From Rhizobium sp. Leaf453 (GTDB lineage Bacteria > Pseudomonadota > Alphaproteobacteria > Rhizobiales > Rhizobiaceae), in the NCBI RefSeq assembly GCF_001425605.1, contig NZ_LMRG01000029.1, positions 186,001 to 250,000 of the forward strand: a stretch of DNA of 64,000 nucleotides. Direction: 5' to 3'. Below the pieces are notes generated by a model. The model did not search any database. It was not told the origin of the DNA and was given only the letters and a program-made list of their open reading frames with translations. Of this stretch, positions 45,542 through 54,841 are shown piece by piece; position 1 is the first letter of the stretch; every line of letters begins with the position of its first letter. The position numbers and the translations under genes are program-made.

Positions 45542-46900
45542 TTACTTCGCGTTCAGGAACTCGCCGACCTCGAGCAGGACGAATTCATTATCGTCGGCCT
45601 TGTCGAGCGCGCGGCCAGCCGAGAACGGCAGGTTGTTGTCGTTTCCAACGATGATGTGGGTGTCATCGACGCGGTCGACATTCTCGATGGTAACGAAGGG
45701 CATGTCGTAGAAGCCGTCGCCGCCGCCCTGGCGCTTCTTGTTGTCGGGATCGGCGATCTTCAGAAGGTCGATATAGCCCATCTTGCGGACTGCCTTGCCG
45801 GCGTTGGCATCGGTCATCTCGATCTTGTAGACGCGCTTGACCTTGGAGCCGACAGCAAAACAATCCGGCTTCGGTTCCTTCGGATTGGCGCAGGCCTTGT
45901 CGACGGTGCCGGCGCCGTTGTCCCGCTCGATCACCAGCGCGGTCGTCTCGTCGAGCATGTTGAAATCGCCGATCGCTTCGCCACCTTCGGCCAGCGGATA
46001 GAGCCAGCTACGGCCGGTCCAGGCCTTCGACGCGACATCGAGTTCGATGATCCTCAGCGCCGGGCGGCCGTCTGCCTGTTCCACGCTCTCGGCATCAACC
46101 CAAAGCGGACCTTCGAGCAGGCCATAAAGCTTGCTGCCGTCCTTCGACAGTGCGAGGCCTTCGTAGCCGCCGGAGCGCTTGACGTTGAAGGCCGGAACCG
46201 GCTTGGTCGGATCGGCCTGTGTCGTCAGCGTCGGATTGTCGGGCGAGAGGACCGGCTTGTCGTTGACGGTTGTCGCAATGACGTCGGTCAGTTTGCCATC
46301 CAGATCGAACTTCAGGATGTAGGGACCGAATTCCTCGCCGACCCAAAAGCCGTCGGCAACGGGCTGGATCGATTCGACGTCGAAATCGGCGCCGGTCAGA
46401 TAACGCTTCGTGGCACCTTCCATAACTGTCGGGAAAGGGGCCTTTTTGTCGGGATCGGTCAGGAAGATGGTCTTCAGCGCTTCGACTTTGCCGTTTTCCC
46501 AGTCGATCTTGATGTTGTGCAACATCAGCATTGTGTCGGTCGAATTCAGCTTGGCGCCGAAACCATTGTCCGACAGGCTCCAGAACGTGCCGTCCGGCAT
46601 GGCCTTGATGCCGGAAAAACCCTGCATCGGCTGACCGTCGAACGGCAGCGACAGGCCGGTCAGGCGCACGCCGTCCTTGCCGGGCACGGTGCCGAGCGTC
46701 TCGGTGCGTTTGCGATCGGCGGTGGTGAACTTGCCCGATGTCTTCAGGTACTCGGCCGCATCGGCGGGCGCCGGAATGATCGTGTTGGCCGGCAGCACCG
46801 CGTGGGCGGTGAGCTTGGCCGGGAAGACCTTGTCTTCCGCCAAAGCGCCGGTTGTCATCAGCAGGCAAAGTGCTACGGAAGCAAAAAGAGCGTTTTTCAT
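45542..46900 (-). CDS. Phytase-like esterase (PF13449 type)
   Basis: This 452-residue exported protein has a signal peptide (MKNALFASVALCLLMTTGALA-ED). The rest is a beta-propeller-like fold of the esterase-like activity of phytase family, with MPDGTFWSLSDNGFGAK, DVESIQPVADGFWVGEEFGPYILKFD and YEGLALSKDGSKLYGLLEGPL as the recurring blade motifs. Some members release phosphate from organic esters; the substrate here is unproven. GGGGATAGG precedes the ATG. It is convergent with RTX gene 2 and follows the ppk-ppx locus. Confidence 0.87.
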   Translation of the reverse strand: MKNALFASVALCLLMTTGALAEDKVFPAKLTAHAVLPANTIIPAPADAAEYLKTSGKFTTADRKRTETLGTVPGKDGVRLTGLSLPFDGQPMQGFSGIKAMPDGTFWSLSDNGFGAKLNSTDTMLMLHNIKIDWENGKVEALKTIFLTDPDKKAPFPTVMEGATKRYLTGADFDVESIQPVADGFWVGEEFGPYILKFDLDGKLTDVIATTVNDKPVLSPDNPTLTTQADPTKPVPAFNVKRSGGYEGLALSKDGSKLYGLLEGPLWVDAESVEQADGRPALRIIELDVASKAWTGRSWLYPLAEGGEAIGDFNMLDETTALVIERDNGAGTVDKACANPKEPKPDCFAVGSKVKRVYKIEMTDANAGKAVRKMGYIDLLKIADPDNKKRQGGGDGFYDMPFVTIENVDRVDDTHIIVGNDNNLPFSAGRALDKADDNEFVLLEVGEFLNAK

Positions 46901-47004
46901 CCTATCCCCATTCGAGCGGTTAATTGAGACATTCCGCTTAGCAGGGGATTGATGTCGATGAATTGACGACGGGATGAAGCTTTGGTGACGGGCCTGGTGA
47001 CTGT

Positions 47005-48072
47005 TTACTCAGCCGGCATCCGCAATTCAAAGGGCGCGATGACCGGAGCGAGTTTACGCCCGGCGAGCGACATCACCCCGAGCGTCTGTCCGCGCCCCTT
47101 GACGGCGTGCGTGCCGAGATCTTCCAGCGCGAAGGCCTCGGGCACCTTGATACGCTGGGCGAGTTCTGCCGAGATCAGCACCTGCCGGTTCAACGACTTG
47201 CACAGCGCTTCCAGCCGGGAGGTCGTGTTCACGGTATCGCCGAAATAGGTGATCTTGTGCCGGTCGATGCCGATTTCGGCCGTGATGATGGGGCCGCCGT
47301 GAATGGCCGCGCGCAGGCGCGGCACTTGACCGAACTTCTTCTGCCAGGCTTCGGCATTGGCCTCGATGTCGTCGATAATGTCGAAAACACAGCGGACACA
47401 CCGGGCATGCTTGACCCCGCGCTTCAACGGCCAGGTGACGATCGCAGCATCGCCGACATAGTCGTCGATCGCGCCCTTGTAGCGGCGCACGGGCTCGGCA
47501 AAGGCGGCGAACAGGGCCTTCAGGAACTGTTGGGCGCGCAGGTCGCCGTGCCGTTCGGCATAGGAGGTCGAATCGGCGAGATCGATGAACAGGAAGACGC
47601 GCTCTTCCGCGACCGGCGCGCGGTAGCGGCTGATCAGCATGCTGGTGAACACATCCCTGCCCAACAGATCGCGAACCCTGAGAATGAAGACGATCAGCGC
47701 GCAGACGGCCAACGCATAGAGGAAGACGTTGAACGGCATGACCAATTGGTCGATGGACGTTCGTGGTGTCAGATATCCCAGCCATGAGAGCAACGAGGCT
47801 GCAGCGGCATAGCCGACGCTCATCAGGATTTCGTAGATCACAAGAGCGGATATGATGAAGGCGACCGTCGGCAGCTTCTCGATCCGCCTATAGAGTCCAC
47901 GCAGCAGGATACGGCGCTCGAATGCGATCATCGGCACGCCCATGGCAACCGAAAACACGACGCCGATAATCTTTGGTTCGTCGGGGAAGACAACCATGCC
48001 GTAGAGAACACCACTGAGCGCCATGCCGAGCGTGATCAGCAGCCAGTTCTCTGTCGGGGATATTTCTCTCAT
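47005..48072 (-). CDS. Membrane class III adenylate/guanylate cyclase
   Basis: This is a 355-residue protein with four membrane segments in the N-terminal 135 residues (about 10-29, 37-55, 69-95, 112-131) and a C-terminal class III cyclase domain (about 155-330). Metal-binding Asp residues are in FLFIDLADSTSYAE and DDYVGDAAIVTW, and the transition-state Asn/Arg in ITYFGDTVNTTSRLEAL. It likely makes cAMP, though nucleotide choice is not settled. GGAG precedes the ATG. The gene stands alone on the minus strand, between the phytase-like and AraC genes. Confidence 0.88.
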   Translation of the reverse strand: MREISPTENWLLITLGMALSGVLYGMVVFPDEPKIIGVVFSVAMGVPMIAFERRILLRGLYRRIEKLPTVAFIISALVIYEILMSVGYAAAASLLSWLGYLTPRTSIDQLVMPFNVFLYALAVCALIVFILRVRDLLGRDVFTSMLISRYRAPVAEERVFLFIDLADSTSYAERHGDLRAQQFLKALFAAFAEPVRRYKGAIDDYVGDAAIVTWPLKRGVKHARCVRCVFDIIDDIEANAEAWQKKFGQVPRLRAAIHGGPIITAEIGIDRHKITYFGDTVNTTSRLEALCKSLNRQVLISAELAQRIKVPEAFALEDLGTHAVKGRGQTLGVMSLAGRKLAPVIAPFELRMPAE

Positions 48073-48151
48073 GATTCCAGCTCCGCTCCCCCGGTGCTCA
48101 TACGCATTGAGCCAAATGGGTAGAGCGGGTCAAGCAATTTCATGTAACGGT

Positions 48152-48967
48152 TTATGACGAGTTTGAGAGGTTCGCCCACCGCCCGGGCGTCATGCCATGG
48201 GTTTTCTTGAAGTGGCGGGTGAAGTGCGCCTGGTCGGCAAAGCCGGTTTCGAGCGCGATTTCGACGAGGCTCCGGCCGCTGCCGATCATGCCGCGCGCCC
48301 GCTCCAGCCGCCGCATGACAAGGTAACGATGCGGGCTTGTACCGAGGCTCGCGCGAAAATGCCGCGCCAGGGTGAAGCGGTCGAGACCGCTGATTTTTTC
48401 CAGTTCGCCTGATGTGACCTGCCGTTCGGATTGCGCCTGCAGATAGTCACAAACGCGGCGAATGGCGGCCGAATCCGTTTTGCCGCCAACCTTTCCCTTG
48501 GCGCTGTCGGCATGGCGCAGCAGCCCGTCGGCCATCCGGGAGAGAATGTCGTGCAGGTGGAGATCGCCGATTTCACCGTCGAGATCCTGCATCGCATCGG
48601 CAAGGCTTTCCGCAAAGGCGCGGTCCGCCACAACCGGTGAGGCGACGAAGGGCAGGCCGGCGCGACGATCGCCCAAGGCATCGATCAGCATTTCCGGCGG
48701 CAGGTACATCATCCGGTAGCGGAGGCCTTCATCGGTTGCGGCACCGCCGTCGTGCACCTCGTCCGGATGCAGCACGATGACATTGCCGGGCTGGCTGTAG
48801 CGCACGATGCCGCGATAGCTGAAGGTCTGCACGCCGCGCAGGGTGAGGCCAAGCGCGTAAGTGTCGTGGCGGTGCGGCTCGAAGGCATCGCCATGAAACT
48901 GCGCCTCGATCCGGGCAATGCCACCGGATGCCGGGGCGATTCGGATGCTGTCTGAGGTCACCGGCAT
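48152..48967 (-). CDS. AraC family transcriptional regulator
   Basis: This 271-residue AraC-type regulator has an N-terminal cupin domain with the metal/ligand-like FEPHRHDTYALGLTLRGVQTF and HPDEVHDG segments, then the double helix-turn-helix (LEKISGLDRFTLARHFRASLGTSPHRYL and VEIALETGFADQAHFTRHFKKTHGMTPGRW). Longer starts at 49030 or 49060 exist, but the first would leave only 28 bp for a divergent promoter. It diverges from a DUF2000 gene, which is its likely target. Confidence 0.88.
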   Translation of the reverse strand: MPVTSDSIRIAPASGGIARIEAQFHGDAFEPHRHDTYALGLTLRGVQTFSYRGIVRYSQPGNVIVLHPDEVHDGGAATDEGLRYRMMYLPPEMLIDALGDRRAGLPFVASPVVADRAFAESLADAMQDLDGEIGDLHLHDILSRMADGLLRHADSAKGKVGGKTDSAAIRRVCDYLQAQSERQVTSGELEKISGLDRFTLARHFRASLGTSPHRYLVMRRLERARGMIGSGRSLVEIALETGFADQAHFTRHFKKTHGMTPGRWANLSNSS

Positions 48968-49058
48968 GCACGAACGTTCAAGATCGCCCGCGCCATTACG
49001 GGCTATGGAGCCCTCCGACGTTACAAGCATCCTGTTTCCAAGAGTGGAGTTGGCATTC

Positions 49059-49466
49059 ATGTTTGAGACCAAATTTGCAATCGTGTTGCGCGACGACCTG
49101 GCCGTCTGGCAGAAGTTGAACGTGACGGCGTTCCTGACCAGCGGGATCACCGCGCAGAAGCCCGGCATCATAGGAGAAGTCTACCGCGATGCCGATGGCA
49201 ACGTCTACAATCCCTTGAGCATCCAGCCGGTCATCGTCTTGTCCACCGACCAGGAGACATTGGGCAAGATCCATCAGCGGACGCTGGAGCGCGAGGTGAC
49301 GTCCTCGCTTTACATCGAGGAAATGTTTGCGACCGGCCATGATGCGGCGAACCGCGCGGTGTTCGCGCAATTCGGCCCAGCCGATGCCAAGGTCGTCGGC
49401 ATCGCTGTGCATGCGGACAAGAAGCTCGTGGACAAGATTACCAAGGGCGCAAAGATGCACCCATGA
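49059..49466 (+). CDS. DUF2000 protein
   Basis: This 135-residue protein begins MFETKFAIVLRDDLAVWQKLNVTAF, the DUF2000 signature, and has an alpha/beta fold related to peptidyl-tRNA hydrolase 2. Its function is unknown. Regulators of AraC type are frequent genomic neighbours of this family, and one diverges here. GGAG lies 9 bp before the ATG. It converges on rnd, with 12 bp between the stops. Confidence 0.82.
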   Translation: MFETKFAIVLRDDLAVWQKLNVTAFLTSGITAQKPGIIGEVYRDADGNVYNPLSIQPVIVLSTDQETLGKIHQRTLEREVTSSLYIEEMFATGHDAANRAVFAQFGPADAKVVGIAVHADKKLVDKITKGAKMHP

Positions 49467-49478
49467 TCGGGCAGCGGA

Positions 49479-50624
49479 TTACAGTTCCACCGCTTCGATC
49501 TTGCGATCAACGAAGCGCAGCGCGACTTCACCGTTGATGAGCTTGAGGGCGGTTTCGCCGAACAGCTCACGCCTCCAGCCCTTGAGAGCGCCGACGTCGG
49601 CCTTCGGGCCTTCGGCGGCAATGCGTTCGAGATCTTCGCTGTTGGCGATGATCTTGGCGGCGACGCCCTGCTTTTCGGCAATCAGCTTGAGCAGCACCTT
49701 GAGCATTTCGCTGGCGGCTTGGGCACCTTCGGGAGACTGGCTCTGGCGTGGAACCTTCGGCATGTCGGCCTTCGGCATCTCGATAGCGGCGTTGACGGCT
49801 TCGAGGATCGCGGTGCCGGAGGCGGAGCGTTCCCAACCCTTTGGAATGGTGCGAAGCCGCGACAGGGCTTCGGCATCCTTCGGCTGTTGTTGTGCGATCT
49901 CGTAGAGGCCGTCGTCCTTGAGGATCCGGCCGCGCGGCACATTGCGGTTGCGGGCCTCGCGCTCGCGCCAGGCGGCGACCTTCTGGAGAACGGCCAGTTC
50001 CACCGGCTTCTTCAGGCGCATCTTCAAGCGCTGCCAGGCGTCGTCCGGATGGATGTCGTAGGTTTCCTTGGCTTCGAGGATCGCCATTTCCTCGGTCAGC
50101 CATAGCGAGCGGCCTTCGCGCTCGAGCTCGGTCTTCAGATGCAGATAGACGTCGCGCAGATGGGTGACGTCGGCCAGCGCATAATCCAGCTGCTTGTCCG
50201 AAAGCGGCCGGCGGCTCCAGTCGGTGAAGCGCGAGGACTTGTCGATATGGACGCCCTTGATGCGGCTGACGAGCTGGTCATAGGAGACGCTGTCGCCAAA
50301 ACCGCAGACCATGGCAGCGACCTGCGTGTCGAAGATCGGATGCGGGATCAGCTTGCCGAGATTGTAGATGATTTCGATGTCCTGGCGCGCAGCATGGAAC
50401 ACCTTGATGACGCTGGTATCGGCCATCAGTTCGAAGAAGGGCGTCAGATCGATGTCCTTCGCCAGCGGATCGACGATGACGGCGATGTCCGGCCCGGCCA
50501 TCTGGATCAGGCAGAGCTGGGGCCAGAAGGTCGTTTCGCGGAGAAATTCCGTGTCGATTGTCAGGTACTGCCCCTCGGCCAGCGATTTGCAGGCGGCGGC
50601 AAGCTCAGCGGTTGTCTCGATCAT
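49479..50624 (-). CDS. rnd: Ribonuclease D
   Basis: This 381-residue 3'-5' exonuclease trims tRNA 3' ends. DEDD motifs are in place: LTIDTEFLRE, KVFHAARQDIEIIYNL and YALADVTHLRDVY, followed by an HRDC-type domain (VAAWREREARNRNVPRGRIL). The ATG lacks an obvious ribosome site (TGATTGAAGTTTA before it). It is not linked to an operon; the multicopper oxidase ends 84 bp upstream. Confidence 0.94.
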   Translation of the reverse strand: MIETTAELAAACKSLAEGQYLTIDTEFLRETTFWPQLCLIQMAGPDIAVIVDPLAKDIDLTPFFELMADTSVIKVFHAARQDIEIIYNLGKLIPHPIFDTQVAAMVCGFGDSVSYDQLVSRIKGVHIDKSSRFTDWSRRPLSDKQLDYALADVTHLRDVYLHLKTELEREGRSLWLTEEMAILEAKETYDIHPDDAWQRLKMRLKKPVELAVLQKVAAWREREARNRNVPRGRILKDDGLYEIAQQQPKDAEALSRLRTIPKGWERSASGTAILEAVNAAIEMPKADMPKVPRQSQSPEGAQAASEMLKVLLKLIAEKQGVAAKIIANSEDLERIAAEGPKADVGALKGWRRELFGETALKLINGEVALRFVDRKIEAVEL

Positions 50625-50708
50625 TAAACTTCAATCACTGTGGCGGAAATGCGGCGTTAAAACTCACCCGATGTATCCCTTCATGCCCGGTGTCACAATC
50701 GAAAAAGC

Positions 50709-52112
50709 TCAGGCGACCCGGAAATATCCGGTCATTCCGGTCTTCTGATGCTCGATAATGTGGCAATGGAGCAGCCAGTCACCGGGATTGTCGGCAACGA
50801 GACCGAGTTCTGCCTGCTCGTCAGGCTGGAGCAGGATCGTGTCGGTTGGCGGCGGCAGGATTTCACGCGTGTTGGACTTCAGAACGCGGAAGGTCATGCC
50901 GTGCAGATGGATCGGGTGGGCATGCGGCGTACGATTGCGCACCTGCAGGACATAGCTCTTGCCGAGCTTCAGTTCCGAGATAGGGGCGACGGGATCGGGC
51001 GTATCGCCTTGCCACGTCACCTTGTTGATGGCCCAGAACGTGTAGCCGATCGTGCCGCAGATGCTGGGAGCCGGCGCATGTTCGGCGGTGGCGGTGAAGT
51101 CCAGCGGGATTTTCTCGGCTGTCGACAGGTCGGCTTCCGCGATCGGATTGGCAGGCAGCGGCCGGACATCCCGAATGTCCCGCTTGAGCGATGGGCCGGT
51201 TGCCGTGATCGAGGCGATCGTAAACGGGCTCGATCCGCGGAAATTGCCGAGCTTGACCACTGCGCCTTCGTCGTCCGGCATGCGCACGATGAGTTCGACA
51301 CGCTGCCCGGGTCCGAAATCCAGCCGGTCGAGCGGGAAGGGGACCTCGACCGAATTGCCGTCGAGCGCCACAACCAGCGCCGGCGCTCCCTCGATGCCGA
51401 GCATGTAGATCCGCGTCACATCCGTTGCCGCCAGACGGACGCGCACGAGCCCGCCGGCTGGCGCCTGATGCGCGGGTTCCTGTTGCCAGTTTGCGGTGCG
51501 AACGGTGCCGTAAGTGCCGCCGCGGGCCGCGTCTCGAGGCTTGAAGGGTGGTAGGAATTCGCCAGCCTTGCCCAGCCGCCAGTCACGCAGATTGAGCACG
51601 ATCTCAGCATCGAAAACCGGGTCGTCCGGGTTTTCGACGACGATCACCCCGGTCAGGCCGTGGCCCATTTGCGTCAGCGTGTTGCAATGGGGGTGATACC
51701 AGAAGGTTCCGGCATCCGGCGGCGTGAAGGCATAGTCGAAACCATCGCCGGGATAGACATAGGCCTGCGTCAGTTCCGGCACGCCATCCATGGCGTTGGG
51801 AAGGCGAATCCCATGCCAATGGACCGTCGTCGGCTCATCCAGCGCGTTGAGGAGGCGGGCGGCGAAGGGCTCGCCCTTCTTCATGCGAAGGACCGGCGGC
51901 ATGCCTGACGTCGAGTCATTGCCCAGGCCATAGGTCATGACCTGGGGCGTGGGGCCAGCCGGCACCAGGTGGGCTTCGGTGAATTGCGCCTTAAGCAGAA
52001 CCGGTGTCGGTGCGGCAAGACCATTTCGGGCCGCGAAACCGGCGCCGAGCGAGAACGAGGCAGCGGCGGCAGCCGATCCTTTCAAAAGCGTGCGGCGGCT
52101 GATGATCGGCAT
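50709..52112 (-). CDS. Multicopper oxidase with Tat signal
   Basis: This is a 467-residue copper oxidase. The leader has a twin-arginine motif (SRRTLLKGSAAAAASF), so the folded enzyme goes to the periplasm by Tat. Copper ligand motifs are HWHG (near residue 98), WYHPH (near 138), HPIHLHG (near 398) and HCHIIEHQKTGM (near 449-460), giving the type 1 and trinuclear sites; Met at the type 1 site is present. Typical roles are copper tolerance or phenol oxidation. It precedes an MFS gene on the same strand, without other copper genes. Confidence 0.9.
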   Translation of the reverse strand: MPIISRRTLLKGSAAAAASFSLGAGFAARNGLAAPTPVLLKAQFTEAHLVPAGPTPQVMTYGLGNDSTSGMPPVLRMKKGEPFAARLLNALDEPTTVHWHGIRLPNAMDGVPELTQAYVYPGDGFDYAFTPPDAGTFWYHPHCNTLTQMGHGLTGVIVVENPDDPVFDAEIVLNLRDWRLGKAGEFLPPFKPRDAARGGTYGTVRTANWQQEPAHQAPAGGLVRVRLAATDVTRIYMLGIEGAPALVVALDGNSVEVPFPLDRLDFGPGQRVELIVRMPDDEGAVVKLGNFRGSSPFTIASITATGPSLKRDIRDVRPLPANPIAEADLSTAEKIPLDFTATAEHAPAPSICGTIGYTFWAINKVTWQGDTPDPVAPISELKLGKSYVLQVRNRTPHAHPIHLHGMTFRVLKSNTREILPPPTDTILLQPDEQAELGLVADNPGDWLLHCHIIEHQKTGMTGYFRVA

Positions 52113-52203
52113 GGCAGTGTCCCGGCTATGTGGCTTTGTATCCGTTCTTAAACTTGATGATGGTATTCAGCAATTGGCGGGAATGCGCATCTTGCCGCAG
52201 CCG

Positions 52204-53442
52204 TTAGACGTCCTTCTTCTCGTGGGGTGCCGCGGCCAGCTTGTTGAAGAAGGCGGAGGTGCGCAGGAGATTGCGAAAGCGCATGGTGCGCTGGCCGGTT
52301 GGGACAGCACCGCGCGCCATCATCCGCTGCAGCGTGTAGACCATGAAGATGGCAAGCACGGCTGCTGTGTAGACGAAGAGTGCCTGCGGCCCGAAATGAT
52401 CCAGCAGGACGGAGGCGAAGAGCGGACCGATGATGGCACCGAGCGACCAGAAAAAGAGCATGCCAGCCGAGACCAAAGCATGCTGGCCTTCGGCGGCATG
52501 ATCGTTGGCATGGGCCGAGCAGAGCGAATAGAGTGGCATGGCAAAGGCGCCGAACACGAAAATGCCGATGAAATTTCGCCATTCGCTGCTGCCGGCGGCA
52601 AAGGCGAGAAACAGCCCGGCGAGCAGCGAGCCGAAGGTGGCAACGAGGATGATCAGCCTGCGGTCGAGACGGTCGGAATAGATGCCGAGCGGATATTGCA
52701 GAACCACGCCGCCGATGATCCCAACGCTCATGAAGGTGGCGATCGCGGTGATCGACAGGCCGATGCCCTCGGCATAGATCGGCCCGAGCGAGCGGAATGT
52801 CGAATTGGTCAGGCCGACGACGATGCAGCCGATGGTGGCCAGTGGCGAGATATTCCAGAGCGCCTTGACGTCGAACTTGATGGCTTCCGGCACACCGGGG
52901 CTCGAGCGGTCGGCAAACGAAATCGGCACCAGCGACAGGGTCAAGGCCATCGAGACGATGGCGAAGAGCTGGAATCCCTCGATGCCGACTGTCGGGATCA
53001 AATACTGCGCCGCCGTGACGGAGCCGAGATCGACAAGGCGGTAGATCGACAGCGTGCGGGCGCGGTTGGCGTTGGTCACCCGCGCATTCAGCCAGCTTTC
53101 GACGGTGGCAAACAGGCTGGCAAAGCAGACGCCGGCGACAAGCCGCATCAGGAACCAGAACCAGGGATCGATCAGCAGCACCATGGCGATCGACGCGGCT
53201 GATGCGATTGCGGCCATGGCCGAGAAGGTGCGGATATGGCCTATGGAGCGCAGGATGCGGGTGACATAGATGCAGCCGACGGCAAAGCCGATATTGTAGC
53301 CGGTGCCGACGAGGCCGATGACAGATGTCGAAAAACCCTCCTCCAGAGCACGCAGGGAAATATACGTCCCCTGCAGCCCGTTGCCGCCGATCAGAATACC
53401 TGCGGTGACGAGAAGCGGGATGAGGGGACGAAGCTGCGACAT
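52204..53442 (-). CDS. MFS transporter (YcaD/UMF-like)
   Basis: This is a 412-residue major facilitator with about 12 membrane segments. The first (PLIPLLVTAGILIGGNGLQGTYISLRA), the loop RILRSIGHIRTFSA and the second-half cluster LGIYSDRLDRRLIILVATFG fit the YcaD-like group. Substrate is not predictable. It precedes the multicopper oxidase gene by 91 bp on the same strand and may be co-transcribed with it. Confidence 0.85.
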   Translation of the reverse strand: MSQLRPLIPLLVTAGILIGGNGLQGTYISLRALEEGFSTSVIGLVGTGYNIGFAVGCIYVTRILRSIGHIRTFSAMAAIASAASIAMVLLIDPWFWFLMRLVAGVCFASLFATVESWLNARVTNANRARTLSIYRLVDLGSVTAAQYLIPTVGIEGFQLFAIVSMALTLSLVPISFADRSSPGVPEAIKFDVKALWNISPLATIGCIVVGLTNSTFRSLGPIYAEGIGLSITAIATFMSVGIIGGVVLQYPLGIYSDRLDRRLIILVATFGSLLAGLFLAFAAGSSEWRNFIGIFVFGAFAMPLYSLCSAHANDHAAEGQHALVSAGMLFFWSLGAIIGPLFASVLLDHFGPQALFVYTAAVLAIFMVYTLQRMMARGAVPTGQRTMRFRNLLRTSAFFNKLAAAPHEKKDV

Positions 53443-53588
53443 GAGGGAAAAATCCGGATTTCGGCCGCGACTCGGAAGGATTTTTGAGCGCTACAGCGTT
53501 GTATCCCCCTCGCAGGAGCGAGAACAGCGCGAAATCGCCGGATTTTGCCGCTTGGCGGCTGATTTGACAAAATGGAGGCGTGCCGCCG

Positions 53589-54539
53589 CTACACGGCCGT
53601 GAGCCGGTCACGCCCGGCGCGCTTCGAGCGGTAAAGTCCATCATCGGCGCGCTGCAGGATTTCTTCGCAGGCAATGTCCTTGGCGGTGAATTCGCTGAGA
53701 CCGCCGCTGATGGTTACCGGGTGGTTCAGTGTCCTTGTCAGATCGGCCGAGATGCGCCGGCGGAGACGGTCGGCGACGGCAAGTCCCTGGTCGCGCGCCA
53801 TCAATGGCATCAGGATCACGAATTCGTCGCCGCCGAGGCGTGCGGCGAAATCGCTGCCGCGCAGCACTTCCTTGCAGGTATTGGCGATCGAGACGAGGAC
53901 CTTGTCTCCCTCCGGATGACCGTGCACGTCGTTGATCGTCTTGAAATTGTCGACGTCGAACATCAGTGCGACGGTGGGGTTGGCATCCTGCTGGAACAGC
54001 TGGAACCGGGCATCGAGAACGTCGATCAGCTTGCGCCGGTTGAAGAGGCCCGTCAGCGCGTCCGTTTCGCTCTGCAGGCGCAGTTGCGTCTCGATGACGT
54101 TTCTTTCGGTGATATTACTGGCCACCCATACCACGGCCTCTTCCCCATCGACAGCAAAGTCGAGTGCCTGGATTCGGCCCTCGAACCAGATGGGATGACC
54201 GGGGCCGGTATCTTCCAAGCCCTTCACGTCGCTTCCCGCCAAGCTGTATTCGACGATATGCAGGGCGCGGGTCGCAAGCGCGTGCCGGATTTCATTGATG
54301 AACCATTGTGCCTTGTCGACGTTGAGAACGTCGAACACGGTCTGGCCGACGAGCGAACTGCCGTCGTGATAATAGCGATGGTCGGCTCCACCGAAAATTG
54401 CGCCATAACGGCCGCTCTCGGTCAGGATGAAGGCCGGGTCCGGCAGGGCCGAAAGGATGAAATAGAGTTGCTCCCTGGAGAAGACCGTGCCGATTTCCTT
54501 CTTCGGGATCAAAGCGAGAAGGCTTGGTGAAGCGCTCAT
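53589..54539 (-). CDS. PAS-GGDEF diguanylate cyclase
   Basis: This is a 316-residue cytoplasmic protein. A PAS-type sensor (about 20-145, LPDPAFILTESGRYGAIFGG) precedes the GGDEF domain (from ETDALTGLFNRRKL), which has the intact active-site loop ARLGGDEFVI, so c-di-GMP synthesis is likely. An upstream RxxD inhibitory site is not obvious. GGGAAC lies 8 bp before the chosen ATG; a start 10 codons earlier has no ribosome site. Nothing nearby indicates its stimulus. Confidence 0.9.
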   Translation of the reverse strand: MSASPSLLALIPKKEIGTVFSREQLYFILSALPDPAFILTESGRYGAIFGGADHRYYHDGSSLVGQTVFDVLNVDKAQWFINEIRHALATRALHIVEYSLAGSDVKGLEDTGPGHPIWFEGRIQALDFAVDGEEAVVWVASNITERNVIETQLRLQSETDALTGLFNRRKLIDVLDARFQLFQQDANPTVALMFDVDNFKTINDVHGHPEGDKVLVSIANTCKEVLRGSDFAARLGGDEFVILMPLMARDQGLAVADRLRRRISADLTRTLNHPVTISGGLSEFTAKDIACEEILQRADDGLYRSKRAGRDRLTAV

Positions 54540-54841
54540 GAGTTCTGTTCCCGAAGGTGTGTGTGTCATGCCGTGTCTGGCACATAGGCGGGCTGTGCGT
54601 GTATCGGTGTGGCGAAACGTTAGCCCGAAATCCCTTCCAAAGACTCAACGCGGCGGAATGGCATGCACGCCTATGGTTGCGTTTCCCGCCATCTTTCTGA
54701 AGGGATTGGCATCCGGGACGAGGTTCGCAACGACCGCTGGCCTTGACAAATCGGCCCCATCATGCGCTTTTCCGCCCGATTTTGACGCTGCCGCAGCGCG
54801 CTTTGGCGTGGCCGCGCGGCCCTCGGTTCCAGGATAATATC

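Noticed and set aside
46984-47001. GGTGAC direct repeat before the phytase-like gene as a PHO box
   Set aside because: The repeat period is 12 bp, not 11, and the half-sites match poorly. It also abuts the cyclase stop codon.
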